DNA of 13,992 nt from Deltaproteobacteria bacterium (GTDB lineage Bacteria > Desulfobacterota > DSM-4660 > Desulfatiglandales > HGW-15): NCBI GenBank assembly GCA_016929815.1, contig JAFGIC010000512.1:1-13992 (forward strand). Direction: 5' to 3'. The notes below the pieces were generated by a model. That model was not told the DNA's origin, did not search any database, and saw only the letters and a program-made list of their open reading frames with translations. The translations under genes were made by a program, and so were the position numbers. Below, piece by piece: positions 1-6,234 of the stretch. How positions within the stretch are numbered: position 1 is the stretch's first letter; each line of letters begins with the position of its first letter.

Positions 1-86
1 ACAAACGTTTCGTTCGGTCTGACGGCGCCCGTCCGAATGCCGTTGAATTCCCAGTCGTTGGTGTTCCCTGATATCCATGTCTTTAT
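1..86. other. Window edge downstream of the Mrp gene; no assignable gene
   Basis: These bases follow the Mrp stop codon on the minus strand. An ATG at 78-76 (minus) opens a frame that runs off the window edge (begins MDIREHQRLG), but it has no convincing ribosome binding site and only about 26 visible codons. A short inverted repeat, GACGG-CGC-CCGTC, lies near position 20-35 and is not followed by a T-tract. I cannot tell whether a further operon gene starts here. Confidence 0.3.
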
Positions 87-920
87 TCAGGCCGTCAGTT
101 TTTCTACCTGCTCGGCCAGCTTTTTAAATTCACCAGCAAAGGAGAAATTTTCCGGGTCCATTTTTGAGATATCGCCGGAATCCCCTATTTTTACCAGTTC
201 AGGCTCTAAGGGAAGGGTCCCAAGGAGCCTCAGTCCATGACTTAGCGCGGTTTTCATTCCACCGCCCCTGCTGAACAGGTCAATGGTCTTTCCGCAATAG
301 GGACATATAAGTCCGCTCATATTTTCTACAATGCCGAGTATATCCATTTTCACATTTACACAGAAATTGATGGATTTTCTTACATCCGCCAGGGATACCT
401 CCTGAGGCGTAGTGACTATTAAGGCCTTTGCATCGGGGATTGTCTGGGCAACCGTTAAAGGCTCATCGCCTGTTCCGGGAGGGGAATCTATTATAAGATA
501 ATCCAGTTCAGGCCATTTTATGTCCGATATGAATTGTCTTATAACACCTATCTTGATAGGCCCCCTCCAGATGAGCGCCGCGTCCTTGTCTTCACCCATC
601 AGAGCTTCTATTGAGATGACATGAAGATTGGGAAGGACGCTTACCGGAAAGGCCTTCCCTGCCTCGGCGCCCTCTATCCCTTTTCCGGTTATCCCGAGCA
701 TCCTGGGTATGCTCGGACCATGGAGATCAACATCCATAAGCCCTACTTTATGTCCGTTTTTTGCTAGAAAAAGGGCAAGATAAGCCGCAACACTGCTTTT
801 GCCTACGCCGCCTTTCCCGCTCATGACCAGTATTTTATTTTTAATCTGATTCAGCCTTTCATTTATCTCAATGTCCTGTTTGGCCCGTTGTTCTTCTCTT
901 GATTCTTGTGAAGTGCTCAT
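87..920 (-). CDS. mrp: Mrp/NBP35-family ATP-binding iron-sulfur carrier protein
   Basis: This 277-residue P-loop ATPase belongs to the Mrp/ApbC/NBP35 family, cytosolic proteins that bind and transfer [4Fe-4S] clusters. Visible are the deviant Walker A (SGKGGVGKSS, residues 34-43), the DVDLHGPSIPRMLG segment (63-76), the switch motif DSPPGTGDE (145-153), and the CPYC pair (206-209) that in the family bridges a cluster between two subunits. Length and motif order are typical, with only a short polar N-terminal extension. The start ATG overlaps the upstream stop by one base (TAATG) and is preceded by GGAGG at 7 nt spacing, so translation is probably coupled to the NifX-like gene. Known biology: Desulfovibrio encodes MrpORP proteins in which an Mrp domain is fused to an orange-protein domain. 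The adjacency here looks like the unfused version. The exact client protein is not inferable. Confidence 0.93.
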   Translation of the reverse strand: MSTSQESREEQRAKQDIEINERLNQIKNKILVMSGKGGVGKSSVAAYLALFLAKNGHKVGLMDVDLHGPSIPRMLGITGKGIEGAEAGKAFPVSVLPNLHVISIEALMGEDKDAALIWRGPIKIGVIRQFISDIKWPELDYLIIDSPPGTGDEPLTVAQTIPDAKALIVTTPQEVSLADVRKSINFCVNVKMDILGIVENMSGLICPYCGKTIDLFSRGGGMKTALSHGLRLLGTLPLEPELVKIGDSGDISKMDPENFSFAGEFKKLAEQVEKLTA

Positions 921-1330
921 TATATGTCCTCCCTATTGATTTCATTTTTCTTCTGCCGGCCGGTTTTTTTCCTGCCGCCGCATACGCGGCCATGTCTTTT
1001 ACAGCCGGGCATTAAAAACCGCGAGTTGTAAATATCGCCCCTAATGTATGCCTCAAGAACATCTTCTATCCTGCCAGAGACATACTCTATAACATCAATG
1101 TCCACCGCCTTAAGCAGATTTAAAAAAAGATGAGAAACTGCACCGCAAATGATGATATCAGGAGCAAGGCTTTCTATCCTTTGGCATTTCCATGACAAGT
1201 CTTCCTCATCGATGTGATAGGCCAAACGGGATGTCTCTCTCCCGTCCTCGTAGTCGATCACGAGAAGCTTCGACGCGGCATCAAAGACAGGTGAAACCTT
1301 ATCTTCCCATACTGGGATAGCTATTCTCAT
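920..1330 (-). CDS. NifX/orange-protein-like (Nitro_FeMo-Co family) protein
   Basis: This 136-residue protein belongs to the dinitrogenase iron-molybdenum cofactor biosynthesis superfamily (NifX/NifY/NafY, C-terminal domain of NifB, orange protein ORP). It opens with the hallmark MRIAIPVWEDKVSPVFDAA and continues with LLVID, an IICGAVS turn near 60-66 and a helix around 85-98. It ends in a basic tail with two cysteines (MPGCKRHGRVCGG, 108-119) found in many anaerobe members. No nitrogenase genes are visible, so an ORP-like role in a multiprotein complex or in metal-cluster handling is more likely than nitrogen fixation. It is the first gene of a two-gene unit with mrp, preceded by a leader of about 180 nt and a sigma-54 promoter. 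A modest AAAGG lies 7 nt before the ATG. Family assignment is firm; the ORP reading is inferred from the Mrp and sigma-54 context. Confidence 0.88.
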   Translation of the reverse strand: MRIAIPVWEDKVSPVFDAASKLLVIDYEDGRETSRLAYHIDEEDLSWKCQRIESLAPDIIICGAVSHLFLNLLKAVDIDVIEYVSGRIEDVLEAYIRGDIYNSRFLMPGCKRHGRVCGGRKKTGRQKKNEINREDI

Positions 1331-1385
1331 CAGTAAACCTTTACCGTAAAACAGGGCGTCTAAAGGGACACTGTGGACTTTCCAT

Positions 1386-1425
1386 ATCGGGCAGCCGGTA
1401 TGCCCTGACTGTACAGCAGCCCGAT
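1386..1425 (-). promoter_or_regulatory. Possible switch-like leader structure of NifX-Mrp mRNA
   Basis: In the RNA read from the minus strand, the segment at 1393-1386 (TGCCCGAT) can pair with ATCGGGC at 1425-1419, or with GGGCA at 1405-1401, but not with both. An 8-bp palindrome CTGTACAG (1409-1416) lies between. Such alternative pairing is seen in attenuators and leader switches. I see no match to a known riboswitch and no T-tract terminator after either stem, so the function is open. Confidence 0.3.
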
Positions 1426-1521
1426 GGGGTTCCTGTAAAAAATCCGCTTAGTCCGGTTTGCAATATATAAAGGAACGCAGTTTGAACATCCCTGTAATGG
1501 GTGAAACTGTGACCTTTTTTA

Positions 1522-1538
1522 AAGCATTTTGTGTGCCA
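1522..1538 (-). promoter_or_regulatory. Sigma-54 promoter for the NifX-Mrp operon
   Basis: On the minus strand the element reads TGGCACACAAAATGCTT, matching the -24/-12 consensus with the invariant GG (1537-1536) and GC (1525-1524) separated by exactly 10 nt. The predicted start is near 1512, giving a leader of about 180 nt before the ATG at 1330. A sigma-54 activator gene and a tandem palindromic site upstream of this promoter agree with the call. Confidence 0.8.
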
Positions 1539-1621
1539 CAGGTGATAACTGACGGAATATAGCGCTTAATTGGCTGTATTAATTAGAAAAAAGGTTACAG
1601 GTTGTCTTGTGGGGACAAAAG

Positions 1622-1689
1622 GCAGCGTCCGGTTAATTTGCAAAATTGCAAATATATAATTGCAATATTGCAAATTAACCGGACGCTGC
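1622..1689. repeat. 68-bp near-perfect palindrome with two TTGCAA-N2-TTGCAA sites (candidate activator-binding site)
   Basis: The arms (34 bp each, no loop) match except at two base pairs, 1644/1667 and 1652/1659. The outer 11 bp of each arm are GC-rich and the middle is AT-rich. Inside are four TTGCAA hexamers at 1638, 1646, 1660 and 1668. They form two 14-bp sites, 1638-1651 and 1660-1673 (the latter, TTGCAATATTGCAA, a perfect palindrome), whose centres are 22 bp or two helical turns apart. These centres lie about 132 and 154 bp upstream of the predicted sigma-54 start, a usual distance for enhancer sites. The minus-strand copy ends in CTTTTG 34 bp after the HdrD-like stop, so it may also act as a terminator hairpin. 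Confidence 0.75.
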
Positions 1690-1723
1690 GCACTAATTAT
1701 GCTATGACCTTAAACCAGCAGCT

Positions 1724-2821
1724 TTATTTCAGGGATTCCCATATTATCTTTGAGATATAGGTCACATTTTTCCCAAGTGCCCCTTTTTTGGCAGTATAAC
1801 TAAGATTAAATGTGCAGAAGGGACAGGGACTGACGAGTTCTTCAGTCGGGGTTTTATTAAGGAGATCCTTAGCTATGTCAAAGGATAGGTCCTTGAAGAC
1901 GGAGCGTATTCCACCTCCAGAGCCGCAGCATGGCGTATTTCCCCTGTTTTCAGGTAGTTCCTTTACACTTGCCCCGCACCATTCCAGAATTTCCCTGGGC
2001 TCTTCGGTAATGCCTTCAGCGCGCCCCAGTCTGCAGCTGTCATGATACGTGATTTCCCTGTCCACCTTCCTGAGAATATCCGGCTGTCCCTTGAGCCGGT
2101 CGTAGAGGACCTCAACCACATGCAAGACCTCAAAGTCAATGGAACCAAGGACCTCAGGATAAAAATATTTAAAACACTTGAAGCAACCGTTGCACGGAAG
2201 GATCAATTTCTTTATCCCCAAAGCTTTGAACCGTTCGGTATTTTTGAGGAAATAATCCTTCGCCTTTTCAACCTCTCCTGATTCGTAGATGTAAGTTCCG
2301 CAGCAGCCCTCGTCCTCAAGCATCATGAAATCAACCCCAAGCCTTTTAAGAGTAAGGTATGAATATACAGCCGAATCCTTTACCAGGTAACTCGGAAGGC
2401 ATCCGGCATAAAAAAGGGTTTCCGATTCATGGGGTTTAAAAGGTTCGGGCATCCAGTCCAGCCTTTTGGAGGGATCTCCGTTAACCGAGTTGCCCTTCTC
2501 CAGTATGCCAGCGATAATTTTTTTATGGGGTTCGAGGGGACCCCTGCCTTTTTCCACTATCCTGTTCCTTGAAGCTGCCACTATTTTGCTTGTCTCTATA
2601 CCTTCAGGGCAAACCTGTTCGCAGGCCATGCACTTGGGGCAGTTATAAAAGCTTTCAATCATGGATTCATCGAGGATGTCTTCGGCTAAAAGCCTTTTTG
2701 CGGATTCGAGCCGGCCTCTGGGAGAAAACCTGTATTCTCCTGTCGCCCTGTAGGTGGGACATACTCCCATGCACTCATCACATTCTATGCATCTGTTAAT
2801 CTGTTCAATCCAGTTTATCAT
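1724..2821 (-). CDS. HdrD-like iron-sulfur protein with two CCG domains
   Basis: This 365-residue soluble protein has the fused HdrC-HdrB (HdrD/GlcF-type) layout. Two [4Fe-4S] motifs sit at the N-terminus: C11-x2-C14-x2-C17-x3-C21 and C61-x2-C64-x2-C67-x3-C71. Two complete CCG cysteine-rich domains follow: C141, CC173-174, C210/C213 and C263, CC298-299, C333/C336. CCG domains bind the non-cubane [4Fe-4S] clusters that reduce disulfides in heterodisulfide reductase; related proteins oxidise 2-hydroxy acids or act as generic electron-transfer partners. There is no flavoprotein partner next to it. The ATG has AAGGAG at 8 nt spacing, and the gene follows the sigma-54 activator gene by 36 bp, so the two are likely cotranscribed. 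It is a distinct paralogue of the Hdr protein at 9612-10769. Substrate is unknown. Confidence 0.88.
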   Translation of the reverse strand: MINWIEQINRCIECDECMGVCPTYRATGEYRFSPRGRLESAKRLLAEDILDESMIESFYNCPKCMACEQVCPEGIETSKIVAASRNRIVEKGRGPLEPHKKIIAGILEKGNSVNGDPSKRLDWMPEPFKPHESETLFYAGCLPSYLVKDSAVYSYLTLKRLGVDFMMLEDEGCCGTYIYESGEVEKAKDYFLKNTERFKALGIKKLILPCNGCFKCFKYFYPEVLGSIDFEVLHVVEVLYDRLKGQPDILRKVDREITYHDSCRLGRAEGITEEPREILEWCGASVKELPENRGNTPCCGSGGGIRSVFKDLSFDIAKDLLNKTPTEELVSPCPFCTFNLSYTAKKGALGKNVTYISKIIWESLK

Positions 2822-2857
2822 GGATCTTTCTCCTTTTTATGTTATAAATGATTGATA

Positions 2858-4228
2858 TTACCTGTAACGTCCGTCCTGTTCGGGCAGCTTGATTTTAAGT
2901 GTCTTTATCTTTCTCCAGAGCGTCGAAGGATGGATGCCCAGCCCGGCTGCGGTCAGTTTTCTGTTCCAGTTGTTCTGAGCAAGGGAGTTGTAAATGAAAT
3001 CCCTTTCAAGCCCTTTCATGGAGCTGTTTTTCTTTTCGGGGAATTGGTCATAATGGTGTTCATCATGGGCCAGCCCCTTAAGCAGATAATCAGGGAGATT
3101 TTCATGGGATATCATGCTGCCTTTACACACCACAGATGCGAATTCTATGATATTTTCCAGCTCGCGTATATTTCCGGGGTAATTATAGGACATGAGTAGT
3201 GCCGGGACATCTGGTTGAAGTCCTTTAATGCCTTTTCCCTTGAGGCGGTTAAACTTGTTTAAAAAGTGTTCCGTCAGGAGAGGGATGTCCTCCTTCCTGT
3301 CTCTCAGGGGAGGGAGGATAAGCTTTGCAACATTTATCCTGTAAAAGAAATCTTTCCTGAATGCGCCTTCCCTTACAAGGACATCCAGGTCTTTGTTGGT
3401 GGCGGCGATTATACGCACATCAACCTTTTCGGACATGGTGCCGCCGAGGGGCTCAAAGGTTTTATCCTGGAGCACGCGCAGAAGCTTGACCTGCATGGCC
3501 TTTGATATTTCACCTATCTCGTCAAGAAACAGTGTGCCGCCGTGGGCAAGTGTAATGCGCCCCGGCTTATCCCTTCTTGCGTCCGTAAAGGCGCCTGCCT
3601 TATAACCGAATAGTTCGGATTCAAGGAGGTTATCCGGCAAGGCGCCGCAGTTTATTGTTATCATGGGGCCGTCTTTCCTCATGCTCTGGGAATGGATGGC
3701 CTTGGCAAAGAGTTCCTTGCCGGTGCCGCTTTCGCCTGCGAGAAGCACAGTGGTGTCGCTCTCCGCGAGCTGTTCCGCCATGTGAAAGAGACGCTGCATC
3801 TCCTTGTTCTTGCTTAATATGTCGTGAAAGGACTGGCGGCTGTAAAGCTCTTTACGCAGTTCCTCTACAAGGCTCAGGTCGCGGAATGTCTCGACCCCGC
3901 CTATTACCTTTCCTTTTCTGTTTTTGAGAAGTGTGGTGGAGATGCTTATAGGGACGCGTTCACCTGAAGAATTCAGAATGAAGATGGACTGGTTCAGAAT
4001 CGGCTTCCCTGTCTCGACTGTATGCTTCAGGGAGCATTGGCTTTCACATATTCCTGATCTAAATACATCCCAGCACTGCCTTCCGATTGCATCTTTCCTG
4101 GTTATGCCGGTTATCTTTTCCGCGGCCCTGTTAAAGGATGTGATCTTCAAATCTAAGTCAACTGTGAATACACCGTCCGCGATACTGTCCAGGATGATCT
4201 GTGTGTGATTTTCAGTTTCTTTGGTCAT
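2858..4228 (-). CDS. PAS domain sigma-54-dependent Fis-family transcriptional activator
   Basis: This 456-residue enhancer-binding protein has three parts: an N-terminal PAS domain (about 7-115), a sigma-54-interacting AAA+ domain (about 135-370) and a Fis-type helix-turn-helix (about 405-447). The AAA+ part shows Walker A GESGTGKE (165-172), the sigma-54-contacting loop as GAFTDA instead of GAFTGA (212-217), Walker B GTLFLDEIGE (231-240) and an arginine-finger region FRKDFFYRI (290-298). The PAS domain carries C52, C61 and C65, a spacing that could support a metal or redox signal (inference). There is no receiver or kinase domain, so sensing is probably direct. A sigma-70-like promoter lies upstream. 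The two-gene unit it heads lies upstream of the sigma-54 promoter at 1522-1538, which is its most likely target. This matches DVU2106, which controls the ORP operons of D. vulgaris. Confidence 0.93.
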   Translation of the reverse strand: MTKETENHTQIILDSIADGVFTVDLDLKITSFNRAAEKITGITRKDAIGRQCWDVFRSGICESQCSLKHTVETGKPILNQSIFILNSSGERVPISISTTLLKNRKGKVIGGVETFRDLSLVEELRKELYSRQSFHDILSKNKEMQRLFHMAEQLAESDTTVLLAGESGTGKELFAKAIHSQSMRKDGPMITINCGALPDNLLESELFGYKAGAFTDARRDKPGRITLAHGGTLFLDEIGEISKAMQVKLLRVLQDKTFEPLGGTMSEKVDVRIIAATNKDLDVLVREGAFRKDFFYRINVAKLILPPLRDRKEDIPLLTEHFLNKFNRLKGKGIKGLQPDVPALLMSYNYPGNIRELENIIEFASVVCKGSMISHENLPDYLLKGLAHDEHHYDQFPEKKNSSMKGLERDFIYNSLAQNNWNRKLTAAGLGIHPSTLWRKIKTLKIKLPEQDGRYR

Positions 4229-4247
4229 TTTTCAGTTACCATTTGAA

Positions 4248-4276
4248 AACATAATCGTCCGGTAAGTTTTTGTCAA
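4248..4276 (-). promoter_or_regulatory. Sigma-70-type promoter of the sigma-54 activator gene
   Basis: On the minus strand TTGACA (4276-4271) is followed after exactly 17 nt by TATGTT (4253-4248). The predicted start leaves a short leader before the ATG at 4228. The -35 hexamer overlaps a 12-bp perfect palindrome, TCAATTAATTGA (4273-4284), a possible operator for a repressor or autoregulator. Confidence 0.6.
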
Positions 4277-4368
4277 TTAATTGATATATGATTGACGCAA
4301 AGGGATTAATTCGTAGAGAAATTTTTTATACTGAATTAATGAACCTGAATCGGCTTATTAGGAAGACT

Positions 4369-4395
4369 AACGTCCATAAGAAATTTATGGACGTT
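4369..4395. other. 11-bp perfect inverted repeat after the ATC hydrolase-like gene
   Basis: AACGTCCATAA (4369-4379) and its exact complement TTATGGACGTT (4385-4395) flank a 5-nt loop, 21 bp beyond the stop codon at 4416. A stable RNA hairpin is expected on either strand. The minus-strand side is followed by TAGTCTTCC, not a T-tract, so it may protect the mRNA 3' end or end transcription weakly rather than act as a classical intrinsic terminator. Confidence 0.45.
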
Positions 4396-4415
4396 TCATA
4401 TTTCTCCATAATGGG

Positions 4416-4880
4416 TTAATAATTTTTTGATTCTAAAGGACGGAATATTATTTCGCAGCAATCGGCGCCTGTAGCGCGGCTCCTTACTATATCCATTTCC
4501 ACATCAAATCCGCAAATCGATTTGAACTGCCCTTGATGAACACTCATGACTGCTTCACATATCTTACGGCCTTTATCCTCCAGACCCACATCACATCTTG
4601 TGCCGGGTTTAGTCGAAAAATGAAATAAGGTGTCTGATATCTGACATTTTTCTATTGATCCGGCTTTACTGACAATTTCCGCGAGGAGATTGGCCGCAGA
4701 CTTAAAATCACGGGTGGTAAGCTTTTTCTTGAGTCGATCACCGGAATCTAAACCCATCTTATACCACACATCCCTGATTGTCGGTATGGCATCATCGCCA
4801 TATTTCTCATAAACGCTGCGGGACATCAATGCCAGAGCCTCATATGTAATATTAGTTCTCTTTTCATCCTTTTCAGTCAT
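4416..4880 (-). CDS. L-2-amino-thiazoline-4-carboxylate hydrolase-like protein
   Basis: This protein of about 154 residues starts MTEKDEKRTN. It resembles the family annotated as L-2-amino-thiazoline-4-carboxylic acid hydrolase: an N-terminal helical region with a YEKYG motif, a central HFSTKP/CD segment, then a CEAVMSV helix and a closing CEIIFRP strand. In named members the enzyme opens the thiazoline ring on the route to L-cysteine, but many anaerobe homologues have no tested function, so the enzymatic role is uncertain. The frame is open further upstream to an ATG at 4940 overlapping the preceding gene, but the start at 4880 has GGGAG at 7 nt spacing and is preferred. It ends the ferredoxin-hydrolase gene set, 28 bp after the metallo-beta-lactamase gene. 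No signal peptide or membrane segment is seen. Confidence 0.55.
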   Translation of the reverse strand: MTEKDEKRTNITYEALALMSRSVYEKYGDDAIPTIRDVWYKMGLDSGDRLKKKLTTRDFKSAANLLAEIVSKAGSIEKCQISDTLFHFSTKPGTRCDVGLEDKGRKICEAVMSVHQGQFKSICGFDVEMDIVRSRATGADCCEIIFRPLESKNY

Positions 4881-4887
4881 CCTGTTA

Positions 4888-4892
4888 CTCCC
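4888..4892 (-). promoter_or_regulatory. Ribosome binding site that decides the start at 4880
   Basis: GGGAG on the minus strand lies 7 nt before the ATG at 4880. It favours this internal start over the upstream ATG at 4940, which would overlap the previous gene by 32 bp. Confidence 0.7.
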
Positions 4893-4908
4893 TGTTTTTT
4901 TCTTATAT

Positions 4909-5748
4909 TTACCTGTGCTCAATAGACAACCCGACACCAACTTCTTTTAAATTTGCCACTCTTGATAACGCGATCTTTGAATTCAAGTCTATACAATGAC
5001 AGGCATGGACTTCCCCGGCCTGTAAATTTTGAAAATACTCAAGCGTTTTGTTCAATTGTCTTTCGGAAGGCTGTAACAAATGAAACCCACCTATGACATC
5101 AATGACTTTATCCCGGCTGCAAACCTTTTTCGCATACTCAATTATATTGCAGATACCGGCATGAGAACAACCGGTTATTACTACTATTCCATCTTTGCTT
5201 TTGTAGGCCAGGGCCGTATCGTCCTTCAAAAAATCAGGCCTCGGCCCTTCTTTAGTATAAACCTCTCCTAAAGGTTCCAGGTTTTCGAAATCATTTGTTC
5301 TTTCTATCTCACCGAGGAAAACAAGTCTGTTTGTGAGCCAAAAAGGGTGTTTTGTTAAGTTGACGCCAAAATGCCTTTTCAACTTTGATTCGGAGATAGT
5401 ACATCCGATCTCCTTTAACGCACCTGCAGACTTCGTCTGAAACACATCAGGATGCGCAACGAGTGTTGGACTTTTACAGGGGACCGATTCAATTATTGCC
5501 TCGGTATATAATTTCAGTAAGGGATCGAGACCGCCTGTATGGTCAAGATGTCCATGTGAAAGAACAATGAAATCGCTTTTAAGCAGGTTTAAGTTCATCT
5601 TTCCGGCATTAATAATAAAGGCATTGGAATACCCCACATCAAACAGTACTTGCGTTGAATCATCCATAATCAAATAGGATACCCCGGGCTCACCAAGAAA
5701 GTACCTGTCGATTAATGTATTATTGTCTATCAACACCGTTAATTTCAT
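4909..5748 (-). CDS. Metallo-beta-lactamase-fold hydrolase (dihydropteroate/MptA-like subgroup)
   Basis: This 279-residue cytosolic protein has the metallo-beta-lactamase fold. Metal ligands are visible as SHGHLDHTGG (64-73, the HxHxDH motif), TGCSHAG (192-198) and GGFHLL (220-225), with a further HACHC segment (248-252). The overall pattern, a short N-terminal strand, FDVGYS near 36-41, GCSHAGI and a late GGFH, matches the archaeal and bacterial subgroup often labelled 7,8-dihydropterin-6-yl-methyl-4-(beta-D-ribofuranosyl)aminobenzene 5'-phosphate synthase. That label is an automatic extension in most bacteria and the substrate here is unknown. It lies between a two-cluster ferredoxin (89 bp upstream) and the ATC hydrolase-like gene (28 bp downstream), suggesting a three-gene unit. 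The ATG has only a weak GAGA-type ribosome binding site. Confidence 0.8.
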   Translation of the reverse strand: MKLTVLIDNNTLIDRYFLGEPGVSYLIMDDSTQVLFDVGYSNAFIINAGKMNLNLLKSDFIVLSHGHLDHTGGLDPLLKLYTEAIIESVPCKSPTLVAHPDVFQTKSAGALKEIGCTISESKLKRHFGVNLTKHPFWLTNRLVFLGEIERTNDFENLEPLGEVYTKEGPRPDFLKDDTALAYKSKDGIVVITGCSHAGICNIIEYAKKVCSRDKVIDVIGGFHLLQPSERQLNKTLEYFQNLQAGEVHACHCIDLNSKIALSRVANLKEVGVGLSIEHR

Positions 5749-5837
5749 AATATATTTCTCTAAGAAATGGTACGGGGGCCGCCCTTACATCGGCGAGAGA
5801 TTCATCATATCAATATCAAGGCCGTTTGAAGGTTGCG

Positions 5838-6068
5838 TTAATTAATATGCTTCCTTTGCACGGCATGCAATGGGCAGGCCTCAATGCAATCCCAGCATCC
5901 CATACACATGTCCTGAAAGACAATGGGCGGCTCAAAGGGACCGTCTATCTGTTTCATGACCTTGTGAGTGCATGCCTTCGCAGATGCGCAGATGCCGTCA
6001 GCGGGGCTGCAATTACCGGGATCACATACGCCATAATCCACTAGGGCGAATTCCTTTTTGGGTTGCAT
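5838..6068 (-). CDS. Small two-cluster ferredoxin (RLI-like plus classical [4Fe-4S])
   Basis: This 76-residue protein has eight cysteines. C15, C20, C27 and C33 form an irregular N-terminal set. C55-x2-C58-x2-C61-x3-C65-P is a classical [4Fe-4S] motif. The first half, with VDYGVCDPGNC and KACTHKVMKQ, recalls the N-terminal iron-sulfur region of ABCE1/RLI proteins. It probably shuttles electrons or serves as a cluster-bearing partner of the neighbouring hydrolase-like proteins. The AGGAA nearest the ATG is 12 nt upstream, an unusually long gap. The gene begins after the terminator of the Hdr operon, so it should have its own promoter. I could not find a convincing one, though an 8-bp inverted repeat (6124-6131 with 6140-6147) lies in the right region. 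Confidence 0.8.
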   Translation of the reverse strand: MQPKKEFALVDYGVCDPGNCSPADGICASAKACTHKVMKQIDGPFEPPIVFQDMCMGCWDCIEACPLHAVQRKHIN

Positions 6069-6123
6069 GTATGTTTGTGTTTCCTGTGAAAATATATATT
6101 ATTTAAAAGCATTGTTTCGTTGT

Positions 6124-6147
6124 TGGAGAGAAATTTCGATCTCTCCA
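6124..6147. other. Inverted repeat upstream of the ferredoxin gene
   Basis: TGGAGAGA (6124-6131) pairs with TCTCTCCA (6140-6147) around an 8-nt spacer. It sits between the Hdr operon terminator and the ferredoxin start, 56 bp or more from the ATG. There is no T-tract on either side, so an operator is more likely than a terminator. Confidence 0.35.
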
Positions 6148-6176
6148 TTCAAGACATATTTAGCATGAAAAATGAT

Positions 6177-6206
6177 AAAAAGCCGAACCACTTATTGGGC
6201 CGGCTT
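6177..6206 (-). terminator. Intrinsic terminator of the Hdr operon
   Basis: On the minus strand a stem AAGCCG / CGGCTT (arms 6206-6201 and 6185-6180, with two further G-C pairs inside after a wobble and a mismatch) is followed by TTTTTATC. It lies about 30 bp beyond the stop codon of the HdrA fusion gene, separating that operon from the ferredoxin gene. Confidence 0.8.
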
Positions 6207-6234
6207 CATTTAAAAAATTATCATTTATTAAAAA

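Larger units (their letters stand above)
1331..1723. other. Regulatory intergenic region of the NifX-Mrp operon
   Basis: This 393-bp stretch has no credible gene. In minus-strand order it holds a 68-bp palindrome just after the HdrD-like stop codon, a sigma-54 promoter, and a leader of about 180 nt that carries a partial copy of the palindrome sequence (1451-1470) and two mutually exclusive stem options (1386-1425). A leader micro-ORF of 13 codons (MFKLRSFIYCKPD) exists on the minus strand but lacks a good ribosome binding site, so I do not call it a gene. Confidence 0.7.

Noticed and set aside
5749..5837. Separate promoter for the metallo-hydrolase gene
   Set aside because: TTGATA-like hexamers occur but no acceptable -10 box at 16-18 nt; cotranscription with the ferredoxin gene is simpler.
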